64,000 bases of DNA from Nocardia brasiliensis. GTDB taxonomy: Bacteria > Actinomycetota > Actinomycetes > Mycobacteriales > Mycobacteriaceae. Both the position numbers and the translations under genes were made by a program. The notes below the pieces were generated by a model, which saw only the letters and a list, made by a program, of their open reading frames with translations, did no database searches and was not told the DNA's origin. This document shows, one piece after another, positions 1-8,385 of this stretch. The DNA lies in assembly GCF_011801125.1 (NCBI RefSeq), contig NZ_CP046171.1, positions 1,860,001 through 1,924,000 on the forward strand, read 5' to 3'. Each line of letters starts with the position of its first letter. Position 1 is the first letter of the stretch.

Positions 1-2
1 AG

Positions 3-1451
3 CAGTTCGACGACGCCCAGCAGGTGCTCGACGAACTCGATGAGCGCCGCAAGAAACTCACCGACGACCCCGAACGCGAGGTGGACGATCGGCTGTGCGC
101 CTACGCGCGCGGCGTGCTGTACTTCACCGCTCAGCTGTGGCCCGACGTGATGGCGGTGCTGGCCGGATCGGCCGAATGGCCGGACCAGTACATGGCGGTG
201 GGCGCCCACGTCATGGTCGGCACCGCGTGCGCACATCTCGGCCTGTTCGGTGAGGCGACGCGGCGGCTCGAACTCGCCGAGCGCGGGCCGATTCCGGCGG
301 CCCGCACCGCGGCCATGTACTGCCGCGGTCTGGCGTTGCGGGAGCAGGGCAACGAAGACGAGGCGCGCGCGTTGTTCGAGACCGTCTACAGCCAGGTGCC
401 CGGGTTCGCCTCGAACGCGCGCGCTCTGCACGATCCCACCTTCCGAATCATCGTCACCACCCGCGAGCAGATCGAATCCCGCACCGACCGTTGGGATCCC
501 GCGACCGCGCCGTCCCTGGACGAGGCCGCGCTGCAGGAACACCAGGATCGCGCCGAGGAGATCTTGGCCGCCGCCCGCGCGGAATTGCAGGCGCAGATCG
601 GCCTGGCCGCGGTGAAGGTCCAGGTCGCCAAGCTGCAATCCTCGGCGGCGATGGCGAAGATCCGGGCGGAGAAGGGCCTCAACAGCATGCCCCGCGGCCA
701 GCACCTGGCCTTCACCGGTCCGCCGGGCACCGGAAAGACCACCATCGCCCGCGTTGTCGCCAAGATCTACTGCGGCCTGGGGCTGTTGAAGACCGACAAG
801 GTGGTCGAGACCAAACGTTCCGACTTCGTCGGTCAGCACCTGGGGTCCACCGCGATCAAGACCAACGCGTTGATCGACTCGGCGATGGACGGCGTGCTGT
901 TCGTCGACGAGGCGTACACGCTGATCCAGTCGGGCCTGTCCGGGGGCGACGCGTTCGGCCGCGAGGCGGTGGACACCCTGCTCGCGCGCATGGAGAATGA
1001 CCGCGACCGGCTGGTCGTCATCATCGCAGGCTACGACGGCGAGATCGATCGCTTCCTGGCCAGCAACGACGGCCTCGCCTCCCGGTTCGCCAAGCGCGTC
1101 AAGTTCGACTCCTACACCCCCGAAGAGCTCTGCGATATCGGCGAATTCATTGCGCGCAAACGCGATTCGTCGCTGTCACCCGATGCGGTCGGCTGCCTGC
1201 GCGCCGCCTGCGCCCAGCTGTACGCGACCGAGCGCACCGACCAGAGCGGCCTGCCACGCCGCGGCGTCGACATCGCGGGCAACGGCCGGTTCATCCGCAA
1301 TGTCATCGAAAGTGCCGAGGAAGAGCGGGAATACCGCCTCGCCATGGACGAGTCGCTCGACCTGCGCGCCCTCGACGAAGACACCCTGATGCGCATCGAG
1401 GCCGACGACATGAGCAAGGCGCTGGAGAGCGTGCTCGCTACGTTGACGTGA
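3..1451 (+). CDS. eccA: EccA-like ESX (type VII) secretion AAA+ ATPase, 5' end outside window
   Basis: Cytosolic CbbX/EccA-type AAA+ ATPase thought to act in type VII secretion by handling substrates before export. The frame is open to the window edge, so the N-terminus is cut; about 480 residues remain of the ~570-620 usual for EccA. The first ~150 residues are helical repeats typical of the EccA TPR domain. The AAA domain follows, with Walker A GPPGTGKTT (about bases 720-745), Walker B VLFVDEAY (about 897-920) and the arginine-rich C-terminal lid. No other ESX gene is visible downstream. It ends at a strong hairpin. The family call is firm; which ESX locus it belongs to cannot be told. Confidence 0.9.
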   Translation, partial: QFDDAQQVLDELDERRKKLTDDPEREVDDRLCAYARGVLYFTAQLWPDVMAVLAGSAEWPDQYMAVGAHVMVGTACAHLGLFGEATRRLELAERGPIPAARTAAMYCRGLALREQGNEDEARALFETVYSQVPGFASNARALHDPTFRIIVTTREQIESRTDRWDPATAPSLDEAALQEHQDRAEEILAAARAELQAQIGLAAVKVQVAKLQSSAAMAKIRAEKGLNSMPRGQHLAFTGPPGTGKTTIARVVAKIYCGLGLLKTDKVVETKRSDFVGQHLGSTAIKTNALIDSAMDGVLFVDEAYTLIQSGLSGGDAFGREAVDTLLARMENDRDRLVVIIAGYDGEIDRFLASNDGLASRFAKRVKFDSYTPEELCDIGEFIARKRDSSLSPDAVGCLRAACAQLYATERTDQSGLPRRGVDIAGNGRFIRNVIESAEEEREYRLAMDESLDLRALDEDTLMRIEADDMSKALESVLATLT

Positions 1452-1453
1452 GT

Positions 1454-1494
1454 GCTGCTCGCCGCGCCGGTGTGCGACCGGTGCGGCGAGCAGC
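1454..1494. terminator. Bidirectional terminator hairpin
   Basis: A perfect 12-bp inverted repeat, GCTGCTCGCCGC (1454-1465) and GCGGCGAGCAGC (1483-1494), with a second GCCGGT/ACCGGT pairing inside the loop. It lies in the 47 bp between the convergent ends of the EccA-like gene and the antiporter gene and probably serves both. Confidence 0.7.
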
Positions 1495-1498
1495 GAGG

Positions 1499-2680
1499 TC
1501 AGGAGGATCGCGCCCGGCGCCGATCCACGAACACCAGCACCGGCTCCACCACACGGGCGGCAATCGGTCCGAGGACCGCCATCAACAGCACGTAGGTCGT
1601 TGCCATCGCGGTGAATTCGTCCGGTACCGCGCCTGCGGAGACCGCGAGTCCGGCGATCACGATGGAGAATTCACCGTGCGCGACGAGCGCGGTGCCTGCT
1701 CGCGCGCGCCCGAATTTGGACACCCCGCCCCACTTGCCCGCCCACCAGCCGGTGGCGATCTTCGTCGCCACCGTGACCGCGGCCAGCACGCACGCCCAGC
1801 CGAGGACCGGCGGGATGCTCGCCGGGTCGGTGCTCAGACCGAACAGGACGAAGAACATCGCGGCGAACAGGTCACGCAGCGGTTCGAGTAGTTTGGTCGC
1901 GTTGTGCGCGGTGGATCCGGAGATGGCGATGCCGAGCAGGAACGCGCCGACCGCGGCCGAAACCTGCACCGCCGAGGCGACTCCCGCGACCAGCAGCGCC
2001 GAGCCGAGCACCTTCAGCAGGAAGATCTCGCGATCCTCGCTGTCCACGATCATCGACACGTAGCGGCCGTACCGCAGCGCGATCACGAGCACGACGGTCA
2101 CCGCGGCGAGCGCGATGCCGAGGGTCTGCAGCCCGGCGAGGAATCCGACGCCGGCCAGCACCGCGGTCAGCACCGGCAGATACCCGGCCATCACCAGATC
2201 CTCGAAGACCAGGATGGACAGGATGATCGGGGTTTCCCGGTTACCGAGCCGACCGAGGTCGTTGAGGACCTTCGCGACGATGCCGGACGAGGAGATGTAG
2301 GTGACGCCGGCCATGGCGATCGCCCCGGTGGGCCCCCACCCGAGCACGAGCGCGACCAGCACACCGGGTGTGGCGTTGAGCACGAGATCGAGCACGCCGG
2401 CCATCCACGACTTGCGCATCCCGGTGACCAATTCCGCCGCGCTGTACTCGAGTCCGAGCAACAGCAACAGCAGCACAACGCCGATCTCGCTGGCGATGTG
2501 GATGAACTCGTCGACGTGTCCGAGCTGCACCAGCCCACCGGACCCGAAGACAAGGCCGCCGAGCAGATACAACGGAATCGGCGACAGACCGATCCGGGCG
2601 GCCACCCGCCCCAGTAGTCCGAGACCGAAAAACACCGCCCCGAGTTGCATCAGCGCAAGGGCGGTTTCGTGTGCGACCAC
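1499..2680 (-). CDS. khtU: CPA2 family K+/H+ antiporter, KhtU/KefB-like
   Basis: Membrane cation:proton antiporter of the CPA2 family, 393 aa, with about 12 hydrophobic segments over its whole length. It reads as the membrane subunit only: there is no C-terminal RCK/TrkA-N domain. The gene directly upstream supplies a TrkA-C regulatory subunit, matching the KhtT-KhtU pair known from Bacillus and common in actinobacteria. The start is a GTG four bases after the upstream stop, so the two genes should be cotranscribed and coupled. Probable role: K+ efflux in pH or osmotic stress. Confidence 0.88.
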   Translation of the reverse strand: MVAHETALALMQLGAVFFGLGLLGRVAARIGLSPIPLYLLGGLVFGSGGLVQLGHVDEFIHIASEIGVVLLLLLLGLEYSAAELVTGMRKSWMAGVLDLVLNATPGVLVALVLGWGPTGAIAMAGVTYISSSGIVAKVLNDLGRLGNRETPIILSILVFEDLVMAGYLPVLTAVLAGVGFLAGLQTLGIALAAVTVVLVIALRYGRYVSMIVDSEDREIFLLKVLGSALLVAGVASAVQVSAAVGAFLLGIAISGSTAHNATKLLEPLRDLFAAMFFVLFGLSTDPASIPPVLGWACVLAAVTVATKIATGWWAGKWGGVSKFGRARAGTALVAHGEFSIVIAGLAVSAGAVPDEFTAMATTYVLLMAVLGPIAARVVEPVLVFVDRRRARSS

Positions 2681-2684
2681 CGGC

Positions 2685-3167
2685 TCAGCCGTCGGTGAGA
2701 ATCGTGGCGGCGGCGTCTAGGCCGTCCGCGGTGCCGACGACGATCAGCAGATCCCCGGCCACCAGGACCAGATCCGGGCCCGGCGAGGCGATCGGATTGC
2801 CCGCGCGCATCACCGCGACGATGGACGCCCTGGTGCGGGTGCGCATCTCGGTGTCGCCCAGTCGGCGCCCGTCATAGGGCGAGCTCTTGCGGATCGCCAG
2901 CTGCCGGGTGGTGAGACCTTCCAAGTCGCGGTGTTCCTCGCGCAGCTGAGCGACCAGCTGCGGCGCGCCGAGCAGATTCGCCAGCGTGGACGCTTCCTCC
3001 TTGGTCAGGGGCAGCTGTTCGGTCACCTCGGGATTGTCGGCCTTGCTCAGGATCAGGTCGATCGACCCGTCTTTACGGTCGATGATTCCGAGCCGGCGGC
3101 GCGCGCCTTTCAACGGAAAGTCCTTGCGTACACCTATCCCCGGCAGGGGTGTCACCTCGATATTCAC
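2685..3167 (-). CDS. khtT: TrkA-C domain regulatory subunit of the K+/H+ antiporter, KhtT-like
   Basis: Cytosolic regulatory subunit with a C-terminal RCK_C/TrkA-C domain (about residues 75-155, including the stretch GDLLIVVGTADG). The open frame runs up to 3308, but the family start (NIEVTPLPGIGVRKDF) fits the GTG at 3167, giving 160 aa, the normal length. The longer upstream reading is arginine-rich and unlikely to be coding. It is the first gene of a two-gene operon with the antiporter. Confidence 0.85.
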   Translation of the reverse strand: MNIEVTPLPGIGVRKDFPLKGARRRLGIIDRKDGSIDLILSKADNPEVTEQLPLTKEEASTLANLLGAPQLVAQLREEHRDLEGLTTRQLAIRKSSPYDGRRLGDTEMRTRTRASIVAVMRAGNPIASPGPDLVLVAGDLLIVVGTADGLDAAATILTDG

Positions 3168-3611
3168 ACATCGCACCCTAATCACGCCGTCCGCGCGGCG
3201 CGCGCCACCTCGCCCGATCTCCCGCCGCGCCCTTCCGATCGCACAGATCAGCTTCGCGCGCGGTGCGGACATGCTGGATGCGCGCACACGCACATGCATA
3301 TGTAGCAACTATTTAGCTAATGGCATATTTTGGGCGAATGTCGCCCAGGCGGGTTTTGTCCGTGTAGCGACCCGTATGCGTGTCCGATATAGGGTGAATA
3401 TGCCTCAAATCACCCAAAATTCCCGACTTTTGGTAGAAATGCCGTTCTATCAGGCATTTTCAGCGATGTGCATTGTGCATAATCCCCCGTGGGGATCTTC
3501 GTGTACATGCACAATTGATCGCTTCTATTGACGGGTTGGCGCATGGCGCGCACTCTTCTCCGCAGTCCAACAGTTAACCGTTGGCTAACAACTTGTGGAG
3601 AGGAATGTTCT
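3168..3611. other. AT-rich divergent intergenic region
   Basis: About 440 bp without a supported gene between the divergent khtT-like and glycine-zipper genes. It is clearly more AT-rich than its surroundings. Candidate signals are a CATAAT box near 3478 and related TGCATTGTGCA / ATGCACAATTGA segments at about 3470-3515. Promoters for both genes should lie here. I see no RNA gene. Confidence 0.5.
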
Positions 3612-4352
3612 ATGCGAAGAAGTTCCGTCTGGGCAGGGGTGGCCTTGCTGTCCGCAGTCACCGTGGCCGCGCTGCCCGCTGTCGCCACCGCTGATCCGGT
3701 TGTCCAGGAGAACAACACCTACGTGTCTCCCGGGGTCGTCGGACCGCCGCCGGTCCCGCCGTCATGGCAGAACCTGGAGGACGGACGCACCGATTTCGAG
3801 CCGGGTACCAACGGCGTGCTGAACCCGAACGTGATCGACCCGCAGTACTTCGACCTCGTCCAGCAGCGTCGCCATGACCTGGTCGCGGCCGCGGTCCTCG
3901 ACGGCGCGGTCGACGGCGCCGCCACCGGCGCCATCGCCGGTGCCGGTGTCGGCGCGGCCCTGGGCGGCACCGCCGGAGCCGGTGCCGGCATCGGTGCCGG
4001 CACCGCCGCCGGACTCGTCGCCGGTCCGCTCATCGGCGCGGCGACCGGCATGGCCGCCGGCTGCCTCGTCGGCCTGCCCGCCCTGCTCGTCGGCTGCGTG
4101 CCCGGCGCCATCGTCGGCGGCACCATCGTCGGCATCGCGGGCACCATCGTCGGCCCGCCCGCGGGCGCCGCCGCGGGCGGCCTCGTCGGCGGTGCCGCGG
4201 GCGCCACCGTCGGCGGCGCGATCGGCGCGGGCATCGGCACCGGCGTCGGCGCGGCCATCGGCGCCGCCACCGCCGCCTCCGAAGCCAACAGCCAGTACGC
4301 CCAGCAAAACCTCAACGACCTAGAAGGTTTCGCCTACACCCGCAACCGCTAG
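3612..4352 (+). CDS. Secreted glycine-zipper / Ala-Gly-rich protein
   Basis: 246 aa. The ATG at 3612 is preferred because GAGAGG lies 8 bases upstream and a clear Sec signal peptide follows, with predicted cleavage after ATA before DPVVQEN. Residues ~95-230 are an almost unbroken run of GxxxG/AxxxG glycine-zipper repeats holding two cysteines, able to form several packed membrane helices. The C-terminus is polar. Such proteins are common in Nocardia and mycobacteria, without known function. A cell-envelope location is inferred. A strong terminator follows. Confidence 0.75.
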   Translation: MRRSSVWAGVALLSAVTVAALPAVATADPVVQENNTYVSPGVVGPPPVPPSWQNLEDGRTDFEPGTNGVLNPNVIDPQYFDLVQQRRHDLVAAAVLDGAVDGAATGAIAGAGVGAALGGTAGAGAGIGAGTAAGLVAGPLIGAATGMAAGCLVGLPALLVGCVPGAIVGGTIVGIAGTIVGPPAGAAAGGLVGGAAGATVGGAIGAGIGTGVGAAIGAATAASEANSQYAQQNLNDLEGFAYTRNR

Positions 4353-4364
4353 TCACCCCAGAAG

Positions 4365-4394
4365 CCGGCACCCGGTTCGTCACCCGGGTGCCGG
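4365..4394 (+). terminator. Rho-independent terminator
   Basis: Perfect 11-bp stem CCGGCACCCGG / CCGGGTGCCGG with an 8-nt loop, followed by TTT, 12 bp after the stop of the glycine-zipper gene. Confidence 0.8.
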
Positions 4395-4443
4395 TTTCCA
4401 GTTCTCCCGAAGCTCCCGCCGCGCGGACGAGCTCGGCCTACTC

Positions 4444-5856
4444 TCAGTCCGTGGTTCGACGGGCGATGACTCGCATATGTAGTCCGCGTGGGGCGATAAA
4501 GGTGGCGAGTTTCGGGCGAACTCGGTGGCGGGGATGCTGCTGCAATCTCCAGCGGGACGTGATGGTCGCCAGGGTGAGAACGGCGTCGGCCGCGCCGAGC
4601 GAGTCGCCGATACACTTTCGGCCGCCACCGCCGAACGGTATGAAGCCTTCGTGTGGTATTCGGCGGTCGGGCAGCCATCGATCGGGGTCGAAACGGTCGG
4701 GGTCTGGATACAGGTCTGCGCGGTGGTGGATGATGTACGGGCTGTAGACGATGTTGGTTCCAGCGGGAATTACGTACTTGCCGAGCTGGGTATCAGTAGT
4801 GGCGATGCGAGTGAGCAGCCACACTGGCGGCCATAGCCGTAGGGTTTCGTTAATGATCCGAGTGGTCAGCGGCAGGCGAGGCAAGTCTGCGAAGGTGGCA
4901 TACCGTCCGGCAAGGACAGCGTCGACCTCGGCGTGTAGGTCCTTTTCGATTTCGGGATGTTGGGCCAACATGTGTAGCGCCCATGCGAGAGTAGCTGCGG
5001 TGGTGTCGACGCCGCCGATGAAGAACGCCATGATCGTATCGACGATCTGGGAGTCGGTTAGCTGTTGCTCGTCGCTTTCCGGGGCGCGGGCGCTGAGCAG
5101 CGCTGTCAACAGGTCGCCTTCGTCTGTGGCTTTGGCGCGCCGGTCGCTGATGGCGGCGTAAATGGTCTCGTGCAGACGAGAGTTTGCTAAATCGTCGCGG
5201 CGGTTGCCGAGTATGCGTAGACGGTCCAACGGCGGGGGTAGCAGCATTCGCCAAAAGACGGCGGCTAGGACGATGTCGAGGTCGGCGAGCACTTGCGTTT
5301 GCTGCTCGGGCGCCACGCTGGTGGGGAATATCGCGGCAAACAATCCTTTAGACACTATTGTCCGTGTTTCAGCGGCGATGTCGAGGACTTGACCGTCACG
5401 CCAGCAATCGATAACGGAAGCCACTGTGGTCATCTTGACCTGGGTGTAGTCAGGAATGCGTTTCCGGTGAAAGGTTGGTTGTGCCAGGCGTCGCAGGCGT
5501 CGGTGCTGGTTGTGTGGGCACAGGCCCAAGCCATCGCCGATGAGCTTCCGGCCCTGATCATAGAGCGGACCACCCTTGTCGAACGTCCGGTCGTCGCGCA
5601 GAAGTTGGCCGGTCAGGGAGGGGTCGCACACCACGACTGCTTTGACTGGGCCGATGCGGATTCTTACTAGATCGCCCTGCGCCGGCAAAGATGCAAGAAA
5701 AGGCCCGAGCCGCCACAGGAGGGTTACGTGCCCGATAAGCGGTAGTTCACCTTTGACGGTCGGGATCAGTGCGGTGACTTTGACGTCGTCTTTATGTCTA
5801 TGGCTTCCAGGCTCGTGCCGGCGATGCGGTCGTAGACCGCCTGAGCGTGATTTCAC
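4444..5856 (-). CDS. Cytochrome P450 monooxygenase
   Basis: Heme-thiolate monooxygenase, 470 aa from the GTG at 5856, which has GGAGA about 6 bases upstream; the frame extends to 5958 without a good ribosome site. Hallmarks: I-helix FFIGGVDTTAATLAW, K-helix ETLRLW (ExxR), and heme loop FIPFGGGGRKCIGD near the C-terminus. The N-terminal GELPLIGH pattern and the overall sequence resemble pentalenene-oxygenase-like P450s (CYP183 type), but the substrate cannot be named. No terpene cyclase, ferredoxin or reductase lies nearby. An IS remnant lies upstream, so it may be an acquired single gene. Confidence 0.9.
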   Translation of the reverse strand: MKSRSGGLRPHRRHEPGSHRHKDDVKVTALIPTVKGELPLIGHVTLLWRLGPFLASLPAQGDLVRIRIGPVKAVVVCDPSLTGQLLRDDRTFDKGGPLYDQGRKLIGDGLGLCPHNQHRRLRRLAQPTFHRKRIPDYTQVKMTTVASVIDCWRDGQVLDIAAETRTIVSKGLFAAIFPTSVAPEQQTQVLADLDIVLAAVFWRMLLPPPLDRLRILGNRRDDLANSRLHETIYAAISDRRAKATDEGDLLTALLSARAPESDEQQLTDSQIVDTIMAFFIGGVDTTAATLAWALHMLAQHPEIEKDLHAEVDAVLAGRYATFADLPRLPLTTRIINETLRLWPPVWLLTRIATTDTQLGKYVIPAGTNIVYSPYIIHHRADLYPDPDRFDPDRWLPDRRIPHEGFIPFGGGGRKCIGDSLGAADAVLTLATITSRWRLQQHPRHRVRPKLATFIAPRGLHMRVIARRTTD

Positions 5857-6169
5857 AGTGGTCTCCGTTCTCGACGCGCCGCATTCCGCGCAACGCAGGC
5901 GAGTCAGACGGGAGGCAATCAGCCATCGCGAGGTGTCCGTTCTGCCCGTGGGTGCCAATTTTAGAGCCGTGGGTAGTTAGGGACGCCAAAATAATTTGTA
6001 CCCTCGAAATTTTTCCAGCACGAGCCCTTGGAGTCTCGAGCAGATTCTCGGCGCGACAACATCGTGGAAGGTGTCGAGGCTGACCGGAGGTTGCGGCTCT
6101 GGCGCACCGGGTCTCTTAAAATCTCGGCGTATTGGTGCCAACATAATTTGGATCGCTGTAAATCCGTGG
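5857..6169. other. P450 upstream region / IS border DNA
   Basis: 313 bp without a supported gene. Related segments GCCAAAATAATTTG (about 5983) and GCCAACATAATTTGG (about 6139) occur as direct repeats and may be debris of an insertion-sequence end. The P450 promoter should lie here. Confidence 0.35.
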
Positions 6170-6519
6170 CCAGTACGCAGCCGCCGAGGCCGCCGCCGGT
6201 CAACTCGGCGCCCTGCCTGCCGATACCCCCATCGCCGAACTCGTAGGCCTGGCCAAGGTCCGCTGGCGCATCGAACACGACTACCGCGAACTCAAAACCG
6301 GCCTCGGCCTCGACCACTTCGAGGGCCGATCCTGGCTCGGCTGGCACCGCCACGCCACCCTCGTCACCGCCGCCCACCTGTTCATCACCACACCGCGACT
6401 TACCGACCCGAAAGCAACGGGGCAGGACTGACCTTCTACGGCATCCTCCACAAATCCAATGCGCACTAGCTATTTGGATCGGCACCTGCCCACTCTGCCG
6501 CCACACCTTCCCGACCTAA
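6170..6519 (+). pseudogene. IS701-like (DDE) transposase remnant, C-terminal part
   Basis: The frame ending at 6431 translates to a typical transposase C-terminus, including RWRIEHDYRELKTGLGLDHF (about 6261-6320) and HATLVTAAHLF. After a frame change the reading continues with ALAIWIGTCPLCRHTFPT and stops at 6519, which matches the usual end of this family. The N-terminal two thirds are missing and no paired terminal repeats were found, so the element is dead. It marks DNA exchange between the P450 and the mauE-like gene. Confidence 0.75.
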
Positions 6520-6761
6520 CAAAGCACTACTAGGCCGTGTAAATGCCCGCATAAATTTTGGAGGGCTACTTGCGCCCTGCTCGACGTGTCCTCGGCTCTA
6601 TTATGGTTGCAAGGTTGCTATCGTGCTTGCTGCACCCTTCGGCGGGGCAGGTGGACTATCTGCAGGCCTCCCTTCCGTTGTGCGGTTAGCGCGAGAAACG
6701 CGCCGCGTGGCCGGAGTCGGACGAAGCCGTCAATGCCTGCCTAGAGAAGTCGAGGAGATCA

Positions 6762-7319
6762 GTGCTTTTTGAGTGCTTCATGGTCTTGATGGCTGTCGTG
6801 CAGATGGTGCTAGCCATCCGACTGTTGGCCGCCGGGTTGCGAAAGATGCGTAAGCCAGCGGAGACAAGAATTGCAATGGCGCGATATCGAGTAGTGCCCG
6901 AACCCCTGGTGACCTTTATGGCGGCGGCATTGCCAATTGTAGAGATCGCGATCGGCATATTCCTGCTCGTCGGTGCGTCTGTGCGATGGGCGGCATGTGC
7001 CGCCGCAGGACTGCACATTGGATTCGCGATGGTGATCAGCGTAAATCTCTTGAGAGGCCGTTCGTTTGATTGTGGGTGCCATGGAGCCGACGCTGGTCGG
7101 ACAATCGACTGGGCACTCGTTGGCCAGAACCTTATCTCCGCTGTCGCGGCGGCACTGCTTGCGATCCATCCTTTACCCAGGATTCCCGGCATGGACACGG
7201 TCGCAGTAATCGCGGTGACTGCGATGGCGTGGTGCCTCGCACGGCTGCTGGTCACCATGCGCCATGTGGCTGCGCAGGCCGGCCAGGTTGAAAGTCATTT
7301 GCTGTGGAGGGTGATCTGA
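6762..7319 (+). CDS. MauE/DoxX-family redox membrane protein
   Basis: 185 aa membrane protein with about four to five hydrophobic segments and the family signature FDCGCHG (a CxC pair, about residues 104-110). The GTG start at 6762 has GAGGAG just upstream. MauE proteins work with thioredoxin-like MauD in forming the many disulfides of the methylamine dehydrogenase light chain. Here the next gene, overlapping by one base, is MauD-like, and 155 bp further a cysteine-rich exported peptide is encoded. The likely role is electron transfer for disulfide formation in that peptide; no methylamine dehydrogenase gene is present. Confidence 0.82.
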   Translation: MLFECFMVLMAVVQMVLAIRLLAAGLRKMRKPAETRIAMARYRVVPEPLVTFMAAALPIVEIAIGIFLLVGASVRWAACAAAGLHIGFAMVISVNLLRGRSFDCGCHGADAGRTIDWALVGQNLISAVAAALLAIHPLPRIPGMDTVAVIAVTAMAWCLARLLVTMRHVAAQAGQVESHLLWRVI

Positions 7320-7885
7320 TGACGTGGCCGTGGATGATGGTGGTGCTTGCCCTTGTTGTCGTGGTCGTCGGGCAGAGCATCCTGCTGCTCGGACTGATGA
7401 CGCGATTAGAGCCGACTCTGGCCAAACTGGAGACCCTATTCGGGCCGGGCACAGAGTTGTATCCCGCTACTGGCAAACAACTTCCAGAGACTGAGTTGTA
7501 CGACGGCAGCGGCGGGAGTGTCCGCTCCGGTCAGTGGCTCGGGACGCAGCAAGTGTTGCTGTTCGCTGCCGCGTCGTGTCCACCGTGTATGCACTTACTC
7601 GACGGTCTGCGTGCAAGCCCCGCCCGAGAACCTGATGTTCCAGTCATGCTCATTACCAATGAGGCTTCTGCGCAGGTCCTGCGCGATGCCACGCTCCCTG
7701 ACTGGCTCATAATCCTCCACGAGTACGAGGACGGGTTGGCTGAAGGCCTCGGAGTGGACCGTACACCGTTGGCAGTTCTGGTCGACGAACATAATCGGGT
7801 TCAGCACACGACCGTCCCCAAGACGGTCGATGATATTCTCTCTGCTCCGAGAATCACTGCCGAACGGATCTTGTCCGGTCCATAA
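7319..7885 (+). CDS. MauD-like membrane-anchored thioredoxin-fold protein
   Basis: 188 aa. One N-terminal transmembrane helix (residues ~4-28) is followed by a thioredoxin-like domain with redox motif SCPPC (about residues 85-89) and a cis-proline-type TPLAVLVD segment. The ATG at 7319 overlaps the mauE-like stop (TGATG) and is preceded by GGAGGG, so translation is coupled. The domain is expected on the outer face of the membrane, oxidising or isomerising exported cysteines. The pairing with MauE and the cysteine-rich peptide downstream makes a dedicated disulfide-maturation role the best inference. Confidence 0.82.
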   Translation: MTWPWMMVVLALVVVVVGQSILLLGLMTRLEPTLAKLETLFGPGTELYPATGKQLPETELYDGSGGSVRSGQWLGTQQVLLFAAASCPPCMHLLDGLRASPAREPDVPVMLITNEASAQVLRDATLPDWLIILHEYEDGLAEGLGVDRTPLAVLVDEHNRVQHTTVPKTVDDILSAPRITAERILSGP

Positions 7886-8039
7886 TGCGAGTTTACGCCA
7901 AACCGTCCCACAGCACCGACCATTCAAGAGTTCACTTGCCGACGTGTCCCAGCGCCGCAGTCAGACGCCATCAAGTGTTAGTCGACGCCATTTCAGGATA
8001 ATTGGATTACCCCAGTATCAGAACGGATGGAGTTCGACC

Positions 8040-8333
8040 ATGTGTGCATCTCCTCGACCCGCCGATCGTGTTCCCCGAGCTTCGGTGCCGACCTCTCGTC
8101 GAGCGCTCATCCGAATGATCGCTACCTCTGCGGGAGCGGGTGCGCTCGCGATGATCGGCATGTCTACGGCCCGAGCGCAACCAACAACCTGCAATTGGAA
8201 ACCTTCTGCTACATATAAGGGCGTCTGCGGTAGTGACCAATCCTGCGAAGATGAATGCGTAAGGCGCAACGGCGCGAAAGGTGGACGGTGTTACTACGTA
8301 TACCCGGCGCACCGCTGTGAATGCTGTCAATAA
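8040..8333 (+). CDS. Tat-leader eight-cysteine defensin-like (CSalpha-beta) peptide
   Basis: 97 aa precursor. The ATG at 8040 has GGAG 7 bases upstream. The leader carries a twin-arginine motif, SRRALIR (about residues 19-25), a hydrophobic stretch and a signal peptidase site ARA|Q at 46/47. The mature 51 aa have eight cysteines (51, 63, 69, 73, 84, 93, 95, 96) in the pattern C-x11-C-x5-C-x3-C-x10-C-x8-C-x-C-C. CxxxC plus CxC is the CSalpha-beta core, and GRC with a following cysteine fits the gamma-core GxC-x(3-9)-C. Spacing and short matches such as YKGVC and RCEC recall plant defensins. Defensin-like bacteriocins are known from Actinomyces (actifensin). Activity is inferred, not shown. Confidence 0.75.
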   Translation: MCASPRPADRVPRASVPTSRRALIRMIATSAGAGALAMIGMSTARAQPTTCNWKPSATYKGVCGSDQSCEDECVRRNGAKGGRCYYVYPAHRCECCQ

Positions 8334-8385
8334 GAGCGATGTGGTTCTCAAATTCCGATTGCCACGTCCTCTCGTCGACAACAGA

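Noticed and set aside
3719..4315. Two minus-strand frames opposite the glycine-zipper gene
   Set aside because: Pro/Ala- and Gly/Asp/Arg-repetitive shadows of the GxxxG codon repeats.
8040..8333. Methylamine dehydrogenase light chain
   Set aside because: mauE/mauD neighbours suggest it, but the product has 8 rather than 12 cysteines, one tryptophan and only 51 mature residues; no heavy-chain gene is present.
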